DNA of 64,000 nt from Methylophilus sp. 13. GTDB taxonomy: Bacteria; Pseudomonadota; Gammaproteobacteria; Burkholderiales; Methylophilaceae. The notes below the pieces were generated by a model. The model ran no database searches. It saw only the letters and a program-made list of their open reading frames with translations, and had not been told where the DNA came from. The translations under genes and the position numbers were made by a program. Below are positions 43,191-52,725 of the stretch, piece after piece; the stretch's first letter is position 1; every line of letters starts with the position of its first letter. The stretch spans positions 310,001 through 374,000 of the forward strand of contig NZ_JADKYR010000001.1 of the NCBI RefSeq assembly GCF_015354335.1, given 5' to 3'.

Positions 43191-44306
43191 CTAATAGCGG
43201 ATACGGATGCGTTTATGCGTATCCCTGCCCTGCCCAAGCGTGACGGTGAATTGATGGCTGGCGATGGTTTGCCGGTTGCCAGTCTGGATACGCACCCGCC
43301 ACTCGCCTGGCGTGAGATTGGTTTTATAGGTATAGCCGCGATAACCGCTGTCACGTCCGCCTGTCAATGAAAACCCCGGGGTAGAGACACTCACCCACTG
43401 GTCACCCTGTTTTTTCTGCCAATCATGCAGCAGATGGGTTTTGAGGCCTTGTGGCGCAAAGATGGCAGAAAAGCATACTAGCCGTTGACCGGGCTGCAAA
43501 TAAAAATGGTCGGTATCCACCCGCCAAAACTGCCACCAGGGCGACTTTTCCACCGTCATCCAATAGCCTTGTGGTGACTTTTCCAGATCGTAGGCCACCA
43601 CTACGGCTTGCTTGACCAACGGCACAGGCGGAATCATGTCTTGCCGATAAGCCAGCATGAGTAACCCGGCGATTGCCCACACCGGCCAGATTCGGCCTCT
43701 ATGATGCGGCGCGCGCTGGTAAAGCACATAAGTGATGGTCGCCCCGAGCAAGGTACTCAGGTAAAACCAAGCCGCATGCACGCTGCCAAACAAAAAGGGA
43801 AAGGCAAAGTTACACCAGAGGATGGAGCACAGGCCGAACATACTCCAGCATAAGCTCAGGCGCCGGTACTCACTCTCAAGAAACTCGTTGGCGACCAGCA
43901 ACGCGCCCAACACCATGGTAATAATCCAGGCCACGCCCTCGCTGGAGCTTTTGAAGTACAGAATAAACAGAGCGCTTAACAGGCTGCCAAACAAAAATTG
44001 TAATACCCAGTATGGCCAATCGTGCACTGGCCAGCGCGTGACTTTGTGCTGTACCCATTGGAAGCTCAACAGCCGCTCGCCTAGCCGCCGGATGGAAGAA
44101 GAAGGTTCGGCCAACTGGTACATGAGAATAGCGGCCACCAGCAAATACAAGGCAAAAATGATCATGTCGGACATCGCGACTTTTTTGCCTATGGTAATCG
44201 CGTCCCAGACAAAGCCGCCGATAAAAAACACTATCGGCAGCGCCATGCGGCTACGGGCGAGCCAACGTGACCATCTTGAAAGGGCTGGCGCTTGATCAGT
44301 CATCAT
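43191..44306 (-). CDS. DUF2914 membrane protein
   Basis: 371 residues. About eight hydrophobic segments fill residues 20-245 (e.g. MALPIVFFIGGFVWDAI, VLQFLFGSLLSALFILYF, AWFYLSTLLGATITYVLY); the C-terminal ~100 residues form the DUF2914 domain (GQRLVCFSAIFAPQGLKTHL, YTYKTNLTPGEWRVRIQT). This domain looks extracytoplasmic and carbohydrate-module-like, but function is unknown. Convergent with rlmJ. Confidence 0.8.
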   Translation of the reverse strand: MMTDQAPALSRWSRWLARSRMALPIVFFIGGFVWDAITIGKKVAMSDMIIFALYLLVAAILMYQLAEPSSSIRRLGERLLSFQWVQHKVTRWPVHDWPYWVLQFLFGSLLSALFILYFKSSSEGVAWIITMVLGALLVANEFLESEYRRLSLCWSMFGLCSILWCNFAFPFLFGSVHAAWFYLSTLLGATITYVLYQRAPHHRGRIWPVWAIAGLLMLAYRQDMIPPVPLVKQAVVVAYDLEKSPQGYWMTVEKSPWWQFWRVDTDHFYLQPGQRLVCFSAIFAPQGLKTHLLHDWQKKQGDQWVSVSTPGFSLTGGRDSGYRGYTYKTNLTPGEWRVRIQTGNRQTIASHQFTVTLGQGRDTHKRIRIRY

Positions 44307-44539
44307 TCATTACACTTTCCACATCTCTTATCAGGCAGCGTTTTGTATCAGGGCGGTATTTTGCGCATGCGATGCACGAAACACAATCTTATTTTGCGCG
44401 TTTGAAAAGTAAACTTACTTTGATAATCAAACCTTGCCTGTTAAACTTTAAGTTATCTTAAGAAAAAGCCGTTAACTATCAATAAAGTTAAGTTTTTCTC
44501 TCACTAATCATTGGCTAATACCCTGATATCCCATCAAAC

Positions 44540-46732
44540 ATGCGAACCCTAGTAAAGCAGTTGGTGTACAAAGTAAGCGAGATCAAATCTGTCAGTTATG
44601 AAACTGAGCAGGCACTGATCCGCGTGCTTTTTGTCAGCATGATTACGCTTTACTTGCTGATTAACCGCAGCAGCTATGAACCCGTATTGTTGTGTCTGAT
44701 TTATCTGGGCTTTGGTTTTCTGATGTTGTATAACATCTTGCGCAACCCGGCCAAAAACGAAAAACGGCAATGGACCGCCATGGTGATGGATATCACCGCC
44801 ACCTCGCTAGAGCAAATGATCTCGGGGGCGATGGCCGGCGTATTTATCGGCATTTATCTGTGGCTGATTATTGGCTATGGCTTGCGTTATGGCACCAAGT
44901 TTTTCAAAGGCTGCTATATGCTAAGCCTGGTGGGCTTTAGTCTAACCTTGTATTTAAACCCTTATTGGATAGAACACCAGCATCTGGCTTATGGCTTTTT
45001 GCTGACGCTGTTACTGATTCCACCGCATGCCCTACGGTTGCTGGTGAGCCTGGAAAAAGCCACCAAAGAGGCTGACCAGGCCAGCGAGGCAAAGACAAAC
45101 TTTCTGTCGAATATCAGCCATGAGATGCGCACACCGCTCAATGGCATTATTGGCGCCAGTGAACTGCTGGCCCAGACCAAGCTTGACCGCAAACAAGCCG
45201 AATTCTTGAATATGGTTGGCGCCTCAGCCAGCAGCCTGAAAAAACTCATCAATGACGTGCTCGATATCAGCAAGATTGAAAAAGGTAAAGTCGATCTCGA
45301 AGAGATTGCTTTTTACCTGCCCGACTTGATCAACCGCTTGCACCTCGTGTTTCAACTTGAAGTGGAGCGCAAGCAACTCTGGTTGAAGTTCAATCTCGCC
45401 AATGAAGCGGAACGGCACTTTTCTGGCAGCATGCATCATCTGGAGCAGATATTGACCAATTTGATCGCCAACGCGATTAAATTCACGCAGCACGGTGGCG
45501 TCGAGATCACGGTCAGTGTCCAGGAACAGTATGCCAACCGCAGCCTGTTATGTTTCCGCATCCAAGATAGCGGCATCGGCATCAAGGCAGAGGCCTTGCC
45601 TTTTATTTTTGACAGCTTCACCCAGGCCGATAGCAGCATCACCCGGCGTTATGGCGGCACGGGCTTGGGTACGACGATTGCCAAACAACTGGTTGAGGTC
45701 ATGGGTGGCAGCATTAGCGTGAGCAGCAAGGAAAATGTAGGCACAGTCTTTGAGGTCAGCTTGCCCCTGACGCACGCAATCGCGCCCAGTGTTGACAGGA
45801 GCACCGAAATCAACCTGGATAACGCCTCCAATGTGGTGCCATTAAGTAGCCACACCCGATTCCGCAAAAAAATCCGTGTGCTGATTGCAGATGATAATGT
45901 AGTCAACCGGATGATCCTGAATGAGACCCTGCAAAGAATGCACTGTGTGGTGAAATCCGTGGACAACGGTGATGCCGCGCTTGATACGCTGGAGCGGCAT
46001 CAGTTTGACCTGATGATCCTGGATTACAACATGCCTGAGATGAATGGCCTGGAGGTGTTCAGGATTTATCATGCCTTGCCGGGCAGTCAGCCTACCCGTA
46101 CCGTGATCCTCACCGCCGATGCCACCAAAGCCACACAAGATCGCTGTTTGCGTGCCGGTGTTTATCAGGTATTGACCAAGCCTGTGGTATCGCGTCAGAT
46201 ACAAACCCTGGTGGAAGCGATTACAAGCACACTGGACACGCAAGCTGGCGCCGAGGCGCTTGCCGCCACCACATCCACCAATAGAAAACGTGGCAAACTG
46301 CAATCGCCAGCAGATGCCCATCCCTCGGCAACCGCAGAAAGTATCCCGACCATTGCACCGATGACCGAGCCGCTGCTGGATCAGGACCGTATGGCGCACT
46401 TGCTCAAGCTCGGTGGCAGCGAGGCGTTTTTAAACAAACTTATCCGCGAATTTATCGAGACAACAGATGACCTGGTCCGCGACTTAGGCAAGCAATGCAT
46501 GGACCTCAACTTTGCACAAGTTCATACACTGGCGCACAGCCTGGCTGGGGAATCCGCCAACATGGGCCTGATTCCATTGAGCAAGCACAGTCGTCGCCTG
46601 CTGGGCTTAAACATGAAGGATGCCTCGACCATTTCCCTGCTATATCAGGCAGTTGCAGACTGCTACGAAGAAACCCGTGGCCAGCTCATGCAACAGCGAG
46701 ACAAGCTTTCATCCAAGCGGTCAAAAAAATAG
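44540..46732 (+). CDS. rpfC: RpfC-like hybrid sensor histidine kinase
   Basis: 730 residues. Hydrophobic sensor part with about five membrane helices (25-170), HisKA with the phospho-accepting His194 (FLSNISHEMRTPLNG), HATPase (NLIANAIKFTQHGG; GGTGLGTTIAKQLVEVMGG), a receiver domain with phospho-acceptor Asp495 (DLMILDYNMPEMNGLEV) and a C-terminal Hpt with His666 (TLAHSLAGESANMG). Architecture and the five-helix input match RpfC, the sensor of DSF fatty-acid signals in Xanthomonas. The convergent neighbour 41 bp away is rpfF-like, the same arrangement as in Xanthomonas. No rpfG-type HD-GYP partner is in the window. Confidence 0.87.
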   Translation: MRTLVKQLVYKVSEIKSVSYETEQALIRVLFVSMITLYLLINRSSYEPVLLCLIYLGFGFLMLYNILRNPAKNEKRQWTAMVMDITATSLEQMISGAMAGVFIGIYLWLIIGYGLRYGTKFFKGCYMLSLVGFSLTLYLNPYWIEHQHLAYGFLLTLLLIPPHALRLLVSLEKATKEADQASEAKTNFLSNISHEMRTPLNGIIGASELLAQTKLDRKQAEFLNMVGASASSLKKLINDVLDISKIEKGKVDLEEIAFYLPDLINRLHLVFQLEVERKQLWLKFNLANEAERHFSGSMHHLEQILTNLIANAIKFTQHGGVEITVSVQEQYANRSLLCFRIQDSGIGIKAEALPFIFDSFTQADSSITRRYGGTGLGTTIAKQLVEVMGGSISVSSKENVGTVFEVSLPLTHAIAPSVDRSTEINLDNASNVVPLSSHTRFRKKIRVLIADDNVVNRMILNETLQRMHCVVKSVDNGDAALDTLERHQFDLMILDYNMPEMNGLEVFRIYHALPGSQPTRTVILTADATKATQDRCLRAGVYQVLTKPVVSRQIQTLVEAITSTLDTQAGAEALAATTSTNRKRGKLQSPADAHPSATAESIPTIAPMTEPLLDQDRMAHLLKLGGSEAFLNKLIREFIETTDDLVRDLGKQCMDLNFAQVHTLAHSLAGESANMGLIPLSKHSRRLLGLNMKDASTISLLYQAVADCYEETRGQLMQQRDKLSSKRSKK

Positions 46733-46773
46733 CTAGTGCAAGCGCCAGGCATCCCCAAATATCAAGCACACGC

Positions 46774-47757
46774 TTACTGGTTCACCACGCGATCATGCAC
46801 GAAGAACGCCTCACTTTCAGTGGACGGTGTCAGCACAGCTTCTCTCTGCTGATCTGCAGGCACTGGCTGAAACAAGCGTGACTGCGCACGATAAAAACGG
46901 TCCATCACTTTCAAGTCGCGCTCACTGAGTTGCAAGGCATTTTCAACCCAAAGCTGCACAATCGCCATCAATTCATCATAGCTTAGCGGATGAATTTTTT
47001 CCTTGGCTTTTTGTGCGGATAAAAACCCTGCGGCATGTTTATTGTTTTTATCGATAAAGGTGCGTACGGCCTGCTCGCCTTCCCCTTGCTCGACCACCAT
47101 ATCGATCAACCCCATTTGCAGGCACTCTTCCGCGCTATAGCGCTCGCACCCCAAAATCATCTTGTCAGCCACTGCCATGCCTGCTTTGCGTGCAATCAGG
47201 CTGTACGCCCCCATGCCTGGAATCATATTAAAAAACAGCTCTGGAAAGCAAAACACAGCTTGCCGCTCTGCGATCAACACATCACTGGTTAAGGCCGCTT
47301 CTATGCCTGCCCCCAACACCTCACCTTGCAGCAGTGAAATTTTGGTGACATTGGCCAGTTGAAAGCGGAAAGCGCGTTGTGCCACCACGTCTATACTGAG
47401 TCTGGCATAGGCCTCCAGTTGCGCCCGGTCCTGTTGGCGGATGGCAGCAGCCATCTTTTGCAGATCGCCACCCATATTAAAATAGCCGGGCGTGGCAGAA
47501 GCGAATACCGAATAGCGGATTGGCAATGACGCCCCGTTCGCGGCTTCAACATAACCGCCACTGCGTTCGATATCATGGTGGTGCGCATGCAAGTCCAGCA
47601 ACAAGGCGTGATTGATGCACGGAATCCGTTGCGGCTGCGAAAGATAAGTCCACAATGCCTGCGATTTTTCATCATAACGGCAATACACCTGGCCGTAATC
47701 ATGAGCAAGCAAGCGTTGTTGAGGGAGGTAAGGCAGTGTTTGTTCGCACGATTTCAT
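46774..47757 (-). CDS. rpfF: DSF synthase RpfF-like (crotonase family)
   Basis: 327 residues from the ATG at 47757, chosen because AAGGAGAAACCC directly precedes it; the frame runs open to 47823. Crotonase fold with the RpfF pattern: GYFNMGGDLQKMAAAI, the two acidic catalytic residues in LGAGIEAALTSDV and CFPELFFNMIPGMGAYS (equivalent to Glu141 and Glu161 of Xanthomonas RpfF), and YSAEECLQMGLIDMVVE. RpfF turns 3-hydroxyacyl-ACP into cis-2-unsaturated fatty acid signals. Convergent with the rpfC-like gene. Confidence 0.87.
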   Translation of the reverse strand: MKSCEQTLPYLPQQRLLAHDYGQVYCRYDEKSQALWTYLSQPQRIPCINHALLLDLHAHHHDIERSGGYVEAANGASLPIRYSVFASATPGYFNMGGDLQKMAAAIRQQDRAQLEAYARLSIDVVAQRAFRFQLANVTKISLLQGEVLGAGIEAALTSDVLIAERQAVFCFPELFFNMIPGMGAYSLIARKAGMAVADKMILGCERYSAEECLQMGLIDMVVEQGEGEQAVRTFIDKNNKHAAGFLSAQKAKEKIHPLSYDELMAIVQLWVENALQLSERDLKVMDRFYRAQSRLFQPVPADQQREAVLTPSTESEAFFVHDRVVNQ

Positions 47758-47945
47758 GGGTTTCTCCTTGGATATTGGCAACCTGTTAAACCAATGAATG
47801 GCTGTGCTAGCCGCAGCCATCATTGCTTACAGCCAATACATCATAATCAAAACAGATCACCTGCGAATATCGCCGTTACCGCTTTTACAGTTGCAAGCAA
47901 ATGTGCGGCTGGAAAAACAACAGCAGAAAACAAAAGAACGACGCT

Positions 47946-47978
47946 GAAAAAAAACAAAGGGGGCTTGCGCCCCCTTGT
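47946..47978 (-). terminator. Rho-independent terminator of acnB
   Basis: Minus strand ACAA-GGGGGC-GCAA-GCCCCC-TTTGT then a T-rich tract. About 21 bp after the acnB stop codon. Confidence 0.9.
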
Positions 47979-47998
47979 TGTACTTGAAGATTAAGCCC

Positions 47999-50578
47999 TT
48001 ATGCCGTTTCTTTGATCGGAATAATCTTTTTACTGTTTTCCAGTGAGGCGGCATACTGCGTCATCTGGTTGAAGTTAAGATATTTGTATATCTCGGCAGT
48101 ATTGGTCAGCTTGCTGCCCAAGGTGTCCATATATTCCTGCATGGTCGGCATGCGCCCCAGCTTGGCGCACACCGCCGCCAGCTCGGCAGAGCCCAGATAG
48201 ACGCGAGCATCCTTGCCCATACGGTTATCAAAATTACGGGTAGAGGTCGAGAACACGGTGGCCTTGTCCGCCACGCGTGCCTGGTTACCCATGCAAAGCG
48301 AGCAGCCTGGCACTTCGGTACGGGCTCCTGCCACCCCAAAGGTGGAATAAACCCCCTCGGCACGCAGTTGTGCTTCGTCCATGCGGGTCGGTGGGGCAAT
48401 CCACAAGCGTGTTGGGATGCCACCTGCGCCTTCAAGCACCTTGCCCGCAGCACGGTAATGGCCGATATTGGTCATGCAGCTACCGATAAACACTTCATCA
48501 ATCTTGTCCCCCACCACGGCTGACAACGGTTTGATGTCATCCGGGTCATTCGGGCAGGCCACCAATGGCTCTTTGATTTCGTTAAGATCAATTTCGATTA
48601 CGTGGGCGTATTCGGCATCACTGTCAGGCTGCAACAGCTCCGGTTTTTCCAGCCAGGCCTTCATGCTGGCAATCCGGCGCTCCAGCGTGCGTGCATCTGC
48701 ATACCCGTTTTCGATCATGTTCTGCATCAACACGATATTGGAATTGAGGAATTCGATCACCGGCTCTTTGTTCAGCAGCACCGTGCAACCGTTGGCGGAA
48801 CGCTCTGCCGAGGCATCAGCCAATTCAAACGCTTGCTCGACCTTGAGGTCAGGCAAGCCTTCAATTTCAAGCACGCGGCCGTTAAACACGTTTTTCTTGC
48901 CCTGCTTGCCGACGGTCAAGGTTCCTTCCTGAATGGCCGCATACGGAATCGCGTTCACCAGGTCACGCAAGGTGATGCCTGGTTGCATTTCACCTTTAAA
49001 GCGCACCAAGACCGACTCAGGCATATCAAGTGGCATGGCCCCGGTTGCTGCGGCAAACGCCACCAGACCAGACCCGGCCGGGAAGCTGATGCCAATCGGG
49101 AAACGGGTATGCGAATCACCGCCCGTACCCACGGTATCCGGCAGAATCATGCGGTTGAGCCAGGAGTGGATCACGCCATCGCCAGCGCGCAGACTGACAC
49201 CGCCACGGCTGGACATAAACTCTGGTAGCTCGTGCTGCAACTTGATATCAACCGGCTTTGGATAGGCCGCCGTATGGCAGAAGCTCTGCATGACCAGATC
49301 GGCGCTAAAGCCCAGACAGGCTAGCTCTTTGAGCTCGTCACGCGTCATGCCGCCAGTGGTATCCTGAGAGCCGACGGTGGTGGCTTTAGGTTCGCAATAG
49401 GTGCCTGGTCGCACGCCCATGCCTTCAGGCAGGCCACACGCACGTCCCACCATTTTTTGCGCCAGCGTATAGCCTTTGCCAGTATCTTTGGCAGGCACCG
49501 CTTTAATAAAGAGATCGGTCTCACCCAAGCCCAGCGCTTTGCGGGCATTTGAAGTCAGGCCGCGGCCAATAATCAGCGGAATGCGGCCACCGGCGCGCAC
49601 TTCATCCGCCAGGGTAACCGGGTTCATTTCAAATGTGGCCAGAACCTCGCCCGCTTCAGACAACACTTTGCCTTCAAACGGCTTAATCACAATCACATCA
49701 CCCGTATTCAGTTTGGAGACATCACATTGAATCGGCAAGGCACCAGAGTCTTCAGCCGTGTTAAAGAAGATAGGCGCAATCTTGCTGCCAATGACCACGC
49801 CACCGGTGCGCTTGTTGGGGATAAACGGAATATCGTCGCCCATCCACCATTGCACTGAGTTGATGGCAGATTTGCGTGAAGAACCTGTCCCGACCACATC
49901 GCCTACATAAGCCAATGGCAGGCCTTTTTGCTTCAGGTCCTCAATCACCTTGAGGCCATCAGACATACGGTTGACCAGCATCGCCTTGGCGTGTAACGGG
50001 ATATCGGGACGGCTCCAGGCATCTTGCGCCGGGCTTAAGTCATCAGTGTTGGTTTCACCATCCAGCTTGAACACCACCACTTTGATCTCATCTTTGAGCG
50101 CTGGTTTGCTGGTAAACCATTGTGCCTCTGCCCAGGCTTGCATCAATGTTTTGGCATGCGTGTTACCGGCCTTCATTTTGGCATCCACATCATGGAAGGC
50201 ATCAAACATGAGGATGGTCGTAGACAAGGCCTTCACGGCATGCGCCGCCATGGACGTATCCAGTAAAGCCACCAGTGCCTGCACGTTATAGCCACCCAGC
50301 ATGGTTCCCAGCAGTTCAACGGCTTTTTCAGCGCTGACCAAGGGGGAGCTGGCCTTGCCATTGGCAATATCGGCCAAAAAGGCCGCTTTGACGTACGCCG
50401 CCTGGTCTACACCGGCCGGAATGCGGTTTTCAAGCAGATGCACCAGCAAGGCTTCCTGCCCGGCTGGAGGAGACTTGAGTAACTCAACCAGGGCGGCCAC
50501 TTGCTCAGCGTTCAGGGGTAAGGGAGGAAGGTTTTGCGCAGCGCGCTCTTTTACGTGGGTGTCGTATGCTTCTAACAT
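47999..50578 (-). CDS. acnB: Aconitate hydratase B / 2-methylisocitrate dehydratase
   Basis: 859 residues, full-length AcnB. N-terminal HEAT-like domain ([35 protein letters not shown]), the swivel domain ([21 protein letters not shown]) and the iron-sulfur domains with cysteines in [19 protein letters not shown] and [15 protein letters not shown]. It interconverts citrate and isocitrate and, in the methylcitrate cycle, hydrates 2-methylaconitate. It is the last gene of the minus-strand carbon cluster and has its own 205-bp upstream region. Confidence 0.96.
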   Translation of the reverse strand: MLEAYDTHVKERAAQNLPPLPLNAEQVAALVELLKSPPAGQEALLVHLLENRIPAGVDQAAYVKAAFLADIANGKASSPLVSAEKAVELLGTMLGGYNVQALVALLDTSMAAHAVKALSTTILMFDAFHDVDAKMKAGNTHAKTLMQAWAEAQWFTSKPALKDEIKVVVFKLDGETNTDDLSPAQDAWSRPDIPLHAKAMLVNRMSDGLKVIEDLKQKGLPLAYVGDVVGTGSSRKSAINSVQWWMGDDIPFIPNKRTGGVVIGSKIAPIFFNTAEDSGALPIQCDVSKLNTGDVIVIKPFEGKVLSEAGEVLATFEMNPVTLADEVRAGGRIPLIIGRGLTSNARKALGLGETDLFIKAVPAKDTGKGYTLAQKMVGRACGLPEGMGVRPGTYCEPKATTVGSQDTTGGMTRDELKELACLGFSADLVMQSFCHTAAYPKPVDIKLQHELPEFMSSRGGVSLRAGDGVIHSWLNRMILPDTVGTGGDSHTRFPIGISFPAGSGLVAFAAATGAMPLDMPESVLVRFKGEMQPGITLRDLVNAIPYAAIQEGTLTVGKQGKKNVFNGRVLEIEGLPDLKVEQAFELADASAERSANGCTVLLNKEPVIEFLNSNIVLMQNMIENGYADARTLERRIASMKAWLEKPELLQPDSDAEYAHVIEIDLNEIKEPLVACPNDPDDIKPLSAVVGDKIDEVFIGSCMTNIGHYRAAGKVLEGAGGIPTRLWIAPPTRMDEAQLRAEGVYSTFGVAGARTEVPGCSLCMGNQARVADKATVFSTSTRNFDNRMGKDARVYLGSAELAAVCAKLGRMPTMQEYMDTLGSKLTNTAEIYKYLNFNQMTQYAASLENSKKIIPIKETA

Positions 50579-50698
50579 GATGTGTAGGCTCTATTTAATA
50601 AATCAAATTTGGGCAATAAAACGAAAATCGGGGAATGGGCCGGTATTAACCACTGGCCGCGAGGCATTCTTTTGATTTGATTATAATGCACTCCCTCC

Positions 50699-50730
50699 GC
50701 CAGAATGTTAACTGCTTGTAACATTCTGGC
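50699..50730. promoter_or_regulatory. 12-bp perfect inverted repeat upstream of acnB
   Basis: GCCAGAATGTTA-N8-TAACATTCTGGC. It lies between the EF-hand gene and acnB; a TATAAT box follows on the minus strand (near 50685-50680), so the repeat overlaps where a -35 would be. No T-tract follows, so an operator is as likely as a terminator. Confidence 0.5.
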
Positions 50731-50783
50731 AATTGATCAAAATGACAGCCGTTGTCAGCATCAAAACAACACTGCGAACGCTG

Positions 50784-51116
50784 TCAGCGTGTACTGTCTC
50801 CGTAAAGTTGCTTGGCAAACGGGGTACTGCAGCTTTTGCCAGCAGCAGAGGACTCCCATTTATCGAGCAGCTCTTTCTGATAGCCCTTGCCATGTTGCTT
50901 TTCCAGGTAGGCACGTACCTCAAACACATCGGCAAAACCATTATGGTCGGTGTCCATTAACGCCAACTGGTCTTCCAGACTCGGTCCGGCATATTTGCCA
51001 GTGCTATCCGTAAAATACTCCAGGGCAGACTCTGCGTGCGCTTGCACAGTCAACATCATCAGCGCAACGGCGCAACACATGCTGACACCTGTATTTGCTT
51101 TTAATCCTTTTATCAT
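50784..51116 (-). CDS. Secreted/periplasmic EF-hand protein
   Basis: 110 residues from the ATG at 51116 (MIKGLKANTG), which follows a GGGGGTAAGT ribosome site. A Sec signal peptide (SMCCAVALMMLTVQAHAES, cleavage likely after AHA) is followed by a calcium-binding EF-hand loop DTDHNGFADVFE with acids or Asn at positions 1, 3, 5, 9-12. The C-terminus carries one Cys (AGKSCSTPF). Function unknown. It sits between the fumarase and aconitase genes on the same strand, 78 bp after the former, yet it is exported, so a metabolic role is not obvious. Confidence 0.82.
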   Translation of the reverse strand: MIKGLKANTGVSMCCAVALMMLTVQAHAESALEYFTDSTGKYAGPSLEDQLALMDTDHNGFADVFEVRAYLEKQHGKGYQKELLDKWESSAAGKSCSTPFAKQLYGDSTR

Positions 51117-51194
51117 ACTTACCCCCATTCTGACGCTTAGTAGTATGACGTAGTGTTTAGCAAATCGTGCGCATGTTCTGTGATTGAAAGCACA

Positions 51195-52700
51195 TTAAAC
51201 CGCTTTGAGCGCAATCTTCTTGCGCCAGAGGGCTGGGCCGCTCTTGTGCGCAGAATCGCCATCGGCACTCACTGCCACCGTCACCGGCATGTTTTCCACT
51301 TCAAACTCATAGATGGCCTCCATGCCTAAATCTTCAAATGCCAACACGCGCGCATGTTTGATGGCCTTGCTGACCAGGTAAGCCGCACCACCAACCGCCA
51401 TCAGGTAGACCGACTTGTGTCTGGCAATCTCAGTCAGCGCTTCGTCACCGCGTTCAGCTTTACCGATGGAGCCAAGCAATCCGGTGTTCAGCATCATGTC
51501 GGTATAGCTATCCATCCGAGTGGCGGTGGTCGGGCCAGCGGGGCCTACCGCCTCATCGCGCACGGCATCGACCGGGCCAACGTAGTAGATAAACTTGTTG
51601 GTGAAATCCACCGGCAAGGACTCGCCCTTGGCCAGCATGGTTTGAATCCGTTTATGCGCGGCATCACGACCGGTCAGAATCTTGCCGGTCAGCAACAGCG
51701 TGTCGCCGGTTTTCCAGCGCTGGGTTTCTTCGCGCGTCACCGTCTCCAGATTCACGCGCTTGGCTTGCGGACTGGGTGCCCAATGCACATCAGGGTAAAC
51801 CTCAGGGCTGGGCGGGGTCAGCACCGCCACCCCTGAGCCATCCAGCGTGAAGTGCACATGTCTGGTGGCGGCACAGTTGGGGATAATCGCCACCGGCAAA
51901 CTGGCTGCATGGGTGGGGTAATCGAGAATTTTCACATCGAGTACCGTGGTTAAGCCACCCAGACCCTGTGCGCCTATGCCTAAGTGATTGACCTTCTCGT
52001 AGAGCTCCAAACGCAGTTCTTCAATACGATTTTGCGCACCTCGTGCCTGCAACGCCTGAATATCGATCGGTGCCATCAATGATTCTTTGGCCAACAACAT
52101 GGCTTTTTCGGCGCTGCCGCCTATGCCTATGCCCAGCATGCCTGGCGGACACCAACCTGCGCCCATTTCCGGGACCACTTCGAGCACCCAATCGACAATG
52201 CTTTCATTCGGGTTCAGCATCGCCAGTTTGGACTTGTTCTCGGAGCCACCACCCTTGGCTGCCACTTGCACTTCGACCTTATCCCCTGCGACCATTTCCA
52301 CGTGAGTAATCGCTGGCGTATTGTCTTTGGTGTTTTTGCGTGTCCCGGCCGGATCGTTGACGATGGAAGCGCGCAGCGTATTGTCAGGATGCAGATAGGC
52401 GCGGCGTACGCCTTCATTGACCATGGCTTCCAGCGTCATGTCGCCTTCAAATCTGGCATGCATGCCAACCTTGATAAAGGCCACCACGATGCCGGTATCC
52501 TGGCATAACGGACGCTTGCCTTCGGCGCACATGCGTGAATTGGTCAAAATCTGGGCAATCGCATCCTTGGCTGCCACCGATTCCTCGCGTTCATAAGCCG
52601 CCGCCAGTGCCCGGATGTAGTCTTCCGGATGATAGTACGAGATATATTGCAAGGCGTCGGCAATACTCTCGATAAAGTCTTGGGTTTTAATCAGGGCCAT
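51195..52700 (-). CDS. Class I (iron-sulfur) fumarate hydratase
   Basis: 501 residues, single-chain class I fumarase. Cluster-ligand cysteines are seen in CAEGKRPLCQDTGIVVAF, MGAGWCPPGMLGIGIGGSAEK and IIPNCAATRHVHFTL. The C-terminal beta domain contains VGPAGPTTATRMDSYTDMML. It hydrates fumarate to malate. Some class I fumarases, e.g. in Burkholderia xenovorans, also act as mesaconases (mesaconate to S-citramalate), which matters because mch and CoA-lyase genes are in this cluster. It is 25 bp behind the acyl-CoA synthetase gene. Confidence 0.95.
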   Translation of the reverse strand: MALIKTQDFIESIADALQYISYYHPEDYIRALAAAYEREESVAAKDAIAQILTNSRMCAEGKRPLCQDTGIVVAFIKVGMHARFEGDMTLEAMVNEGVRRAYLHPDNTLRASIVNDPAGTRKNTKDNTPAITHVEMVAGDKVEVQVAAKGGGSENKSKLAMLNPNESIVDWVLEVVPEMGAGWCPPGMLGIGIGGSAEKAMLLAKESLMAPIDIQALQARGAQNRIEELRLELYEKVNHLGIGAQGLGGLTTVLDVKILDYPTHAASLPVAIIPNCAATRHVHFTLDGSGVAVLTPPSPEVYPDVHWAPSPQAKRVNLETVTREETQRWKTGDTLLLTGKILTGRDAAHKRIQTMLAKGESLPVDFTNKFIYYVGPVDAVRDEAVGPAGPTTATRMDSYTDMMLNTGLLGSIGKAERGDEALTEIARHKSVYLMAVGGAAYLVSKAIKHARVLAFEDLGMEAIYEFEVENMPVTVAVSADGDSAHKSGPALWRKKIALKAV

Positions 52701-52725
52701 GTTCTAGGTCTTTCAGGCGGGCGTT

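Noticed and set aside
42988-43191. Minus-strand frame with NQAQL repeats
   Set aside because: The repeats are only the 15-bp tandem repeat read in frame, and the rest is antisense to rlmJ.
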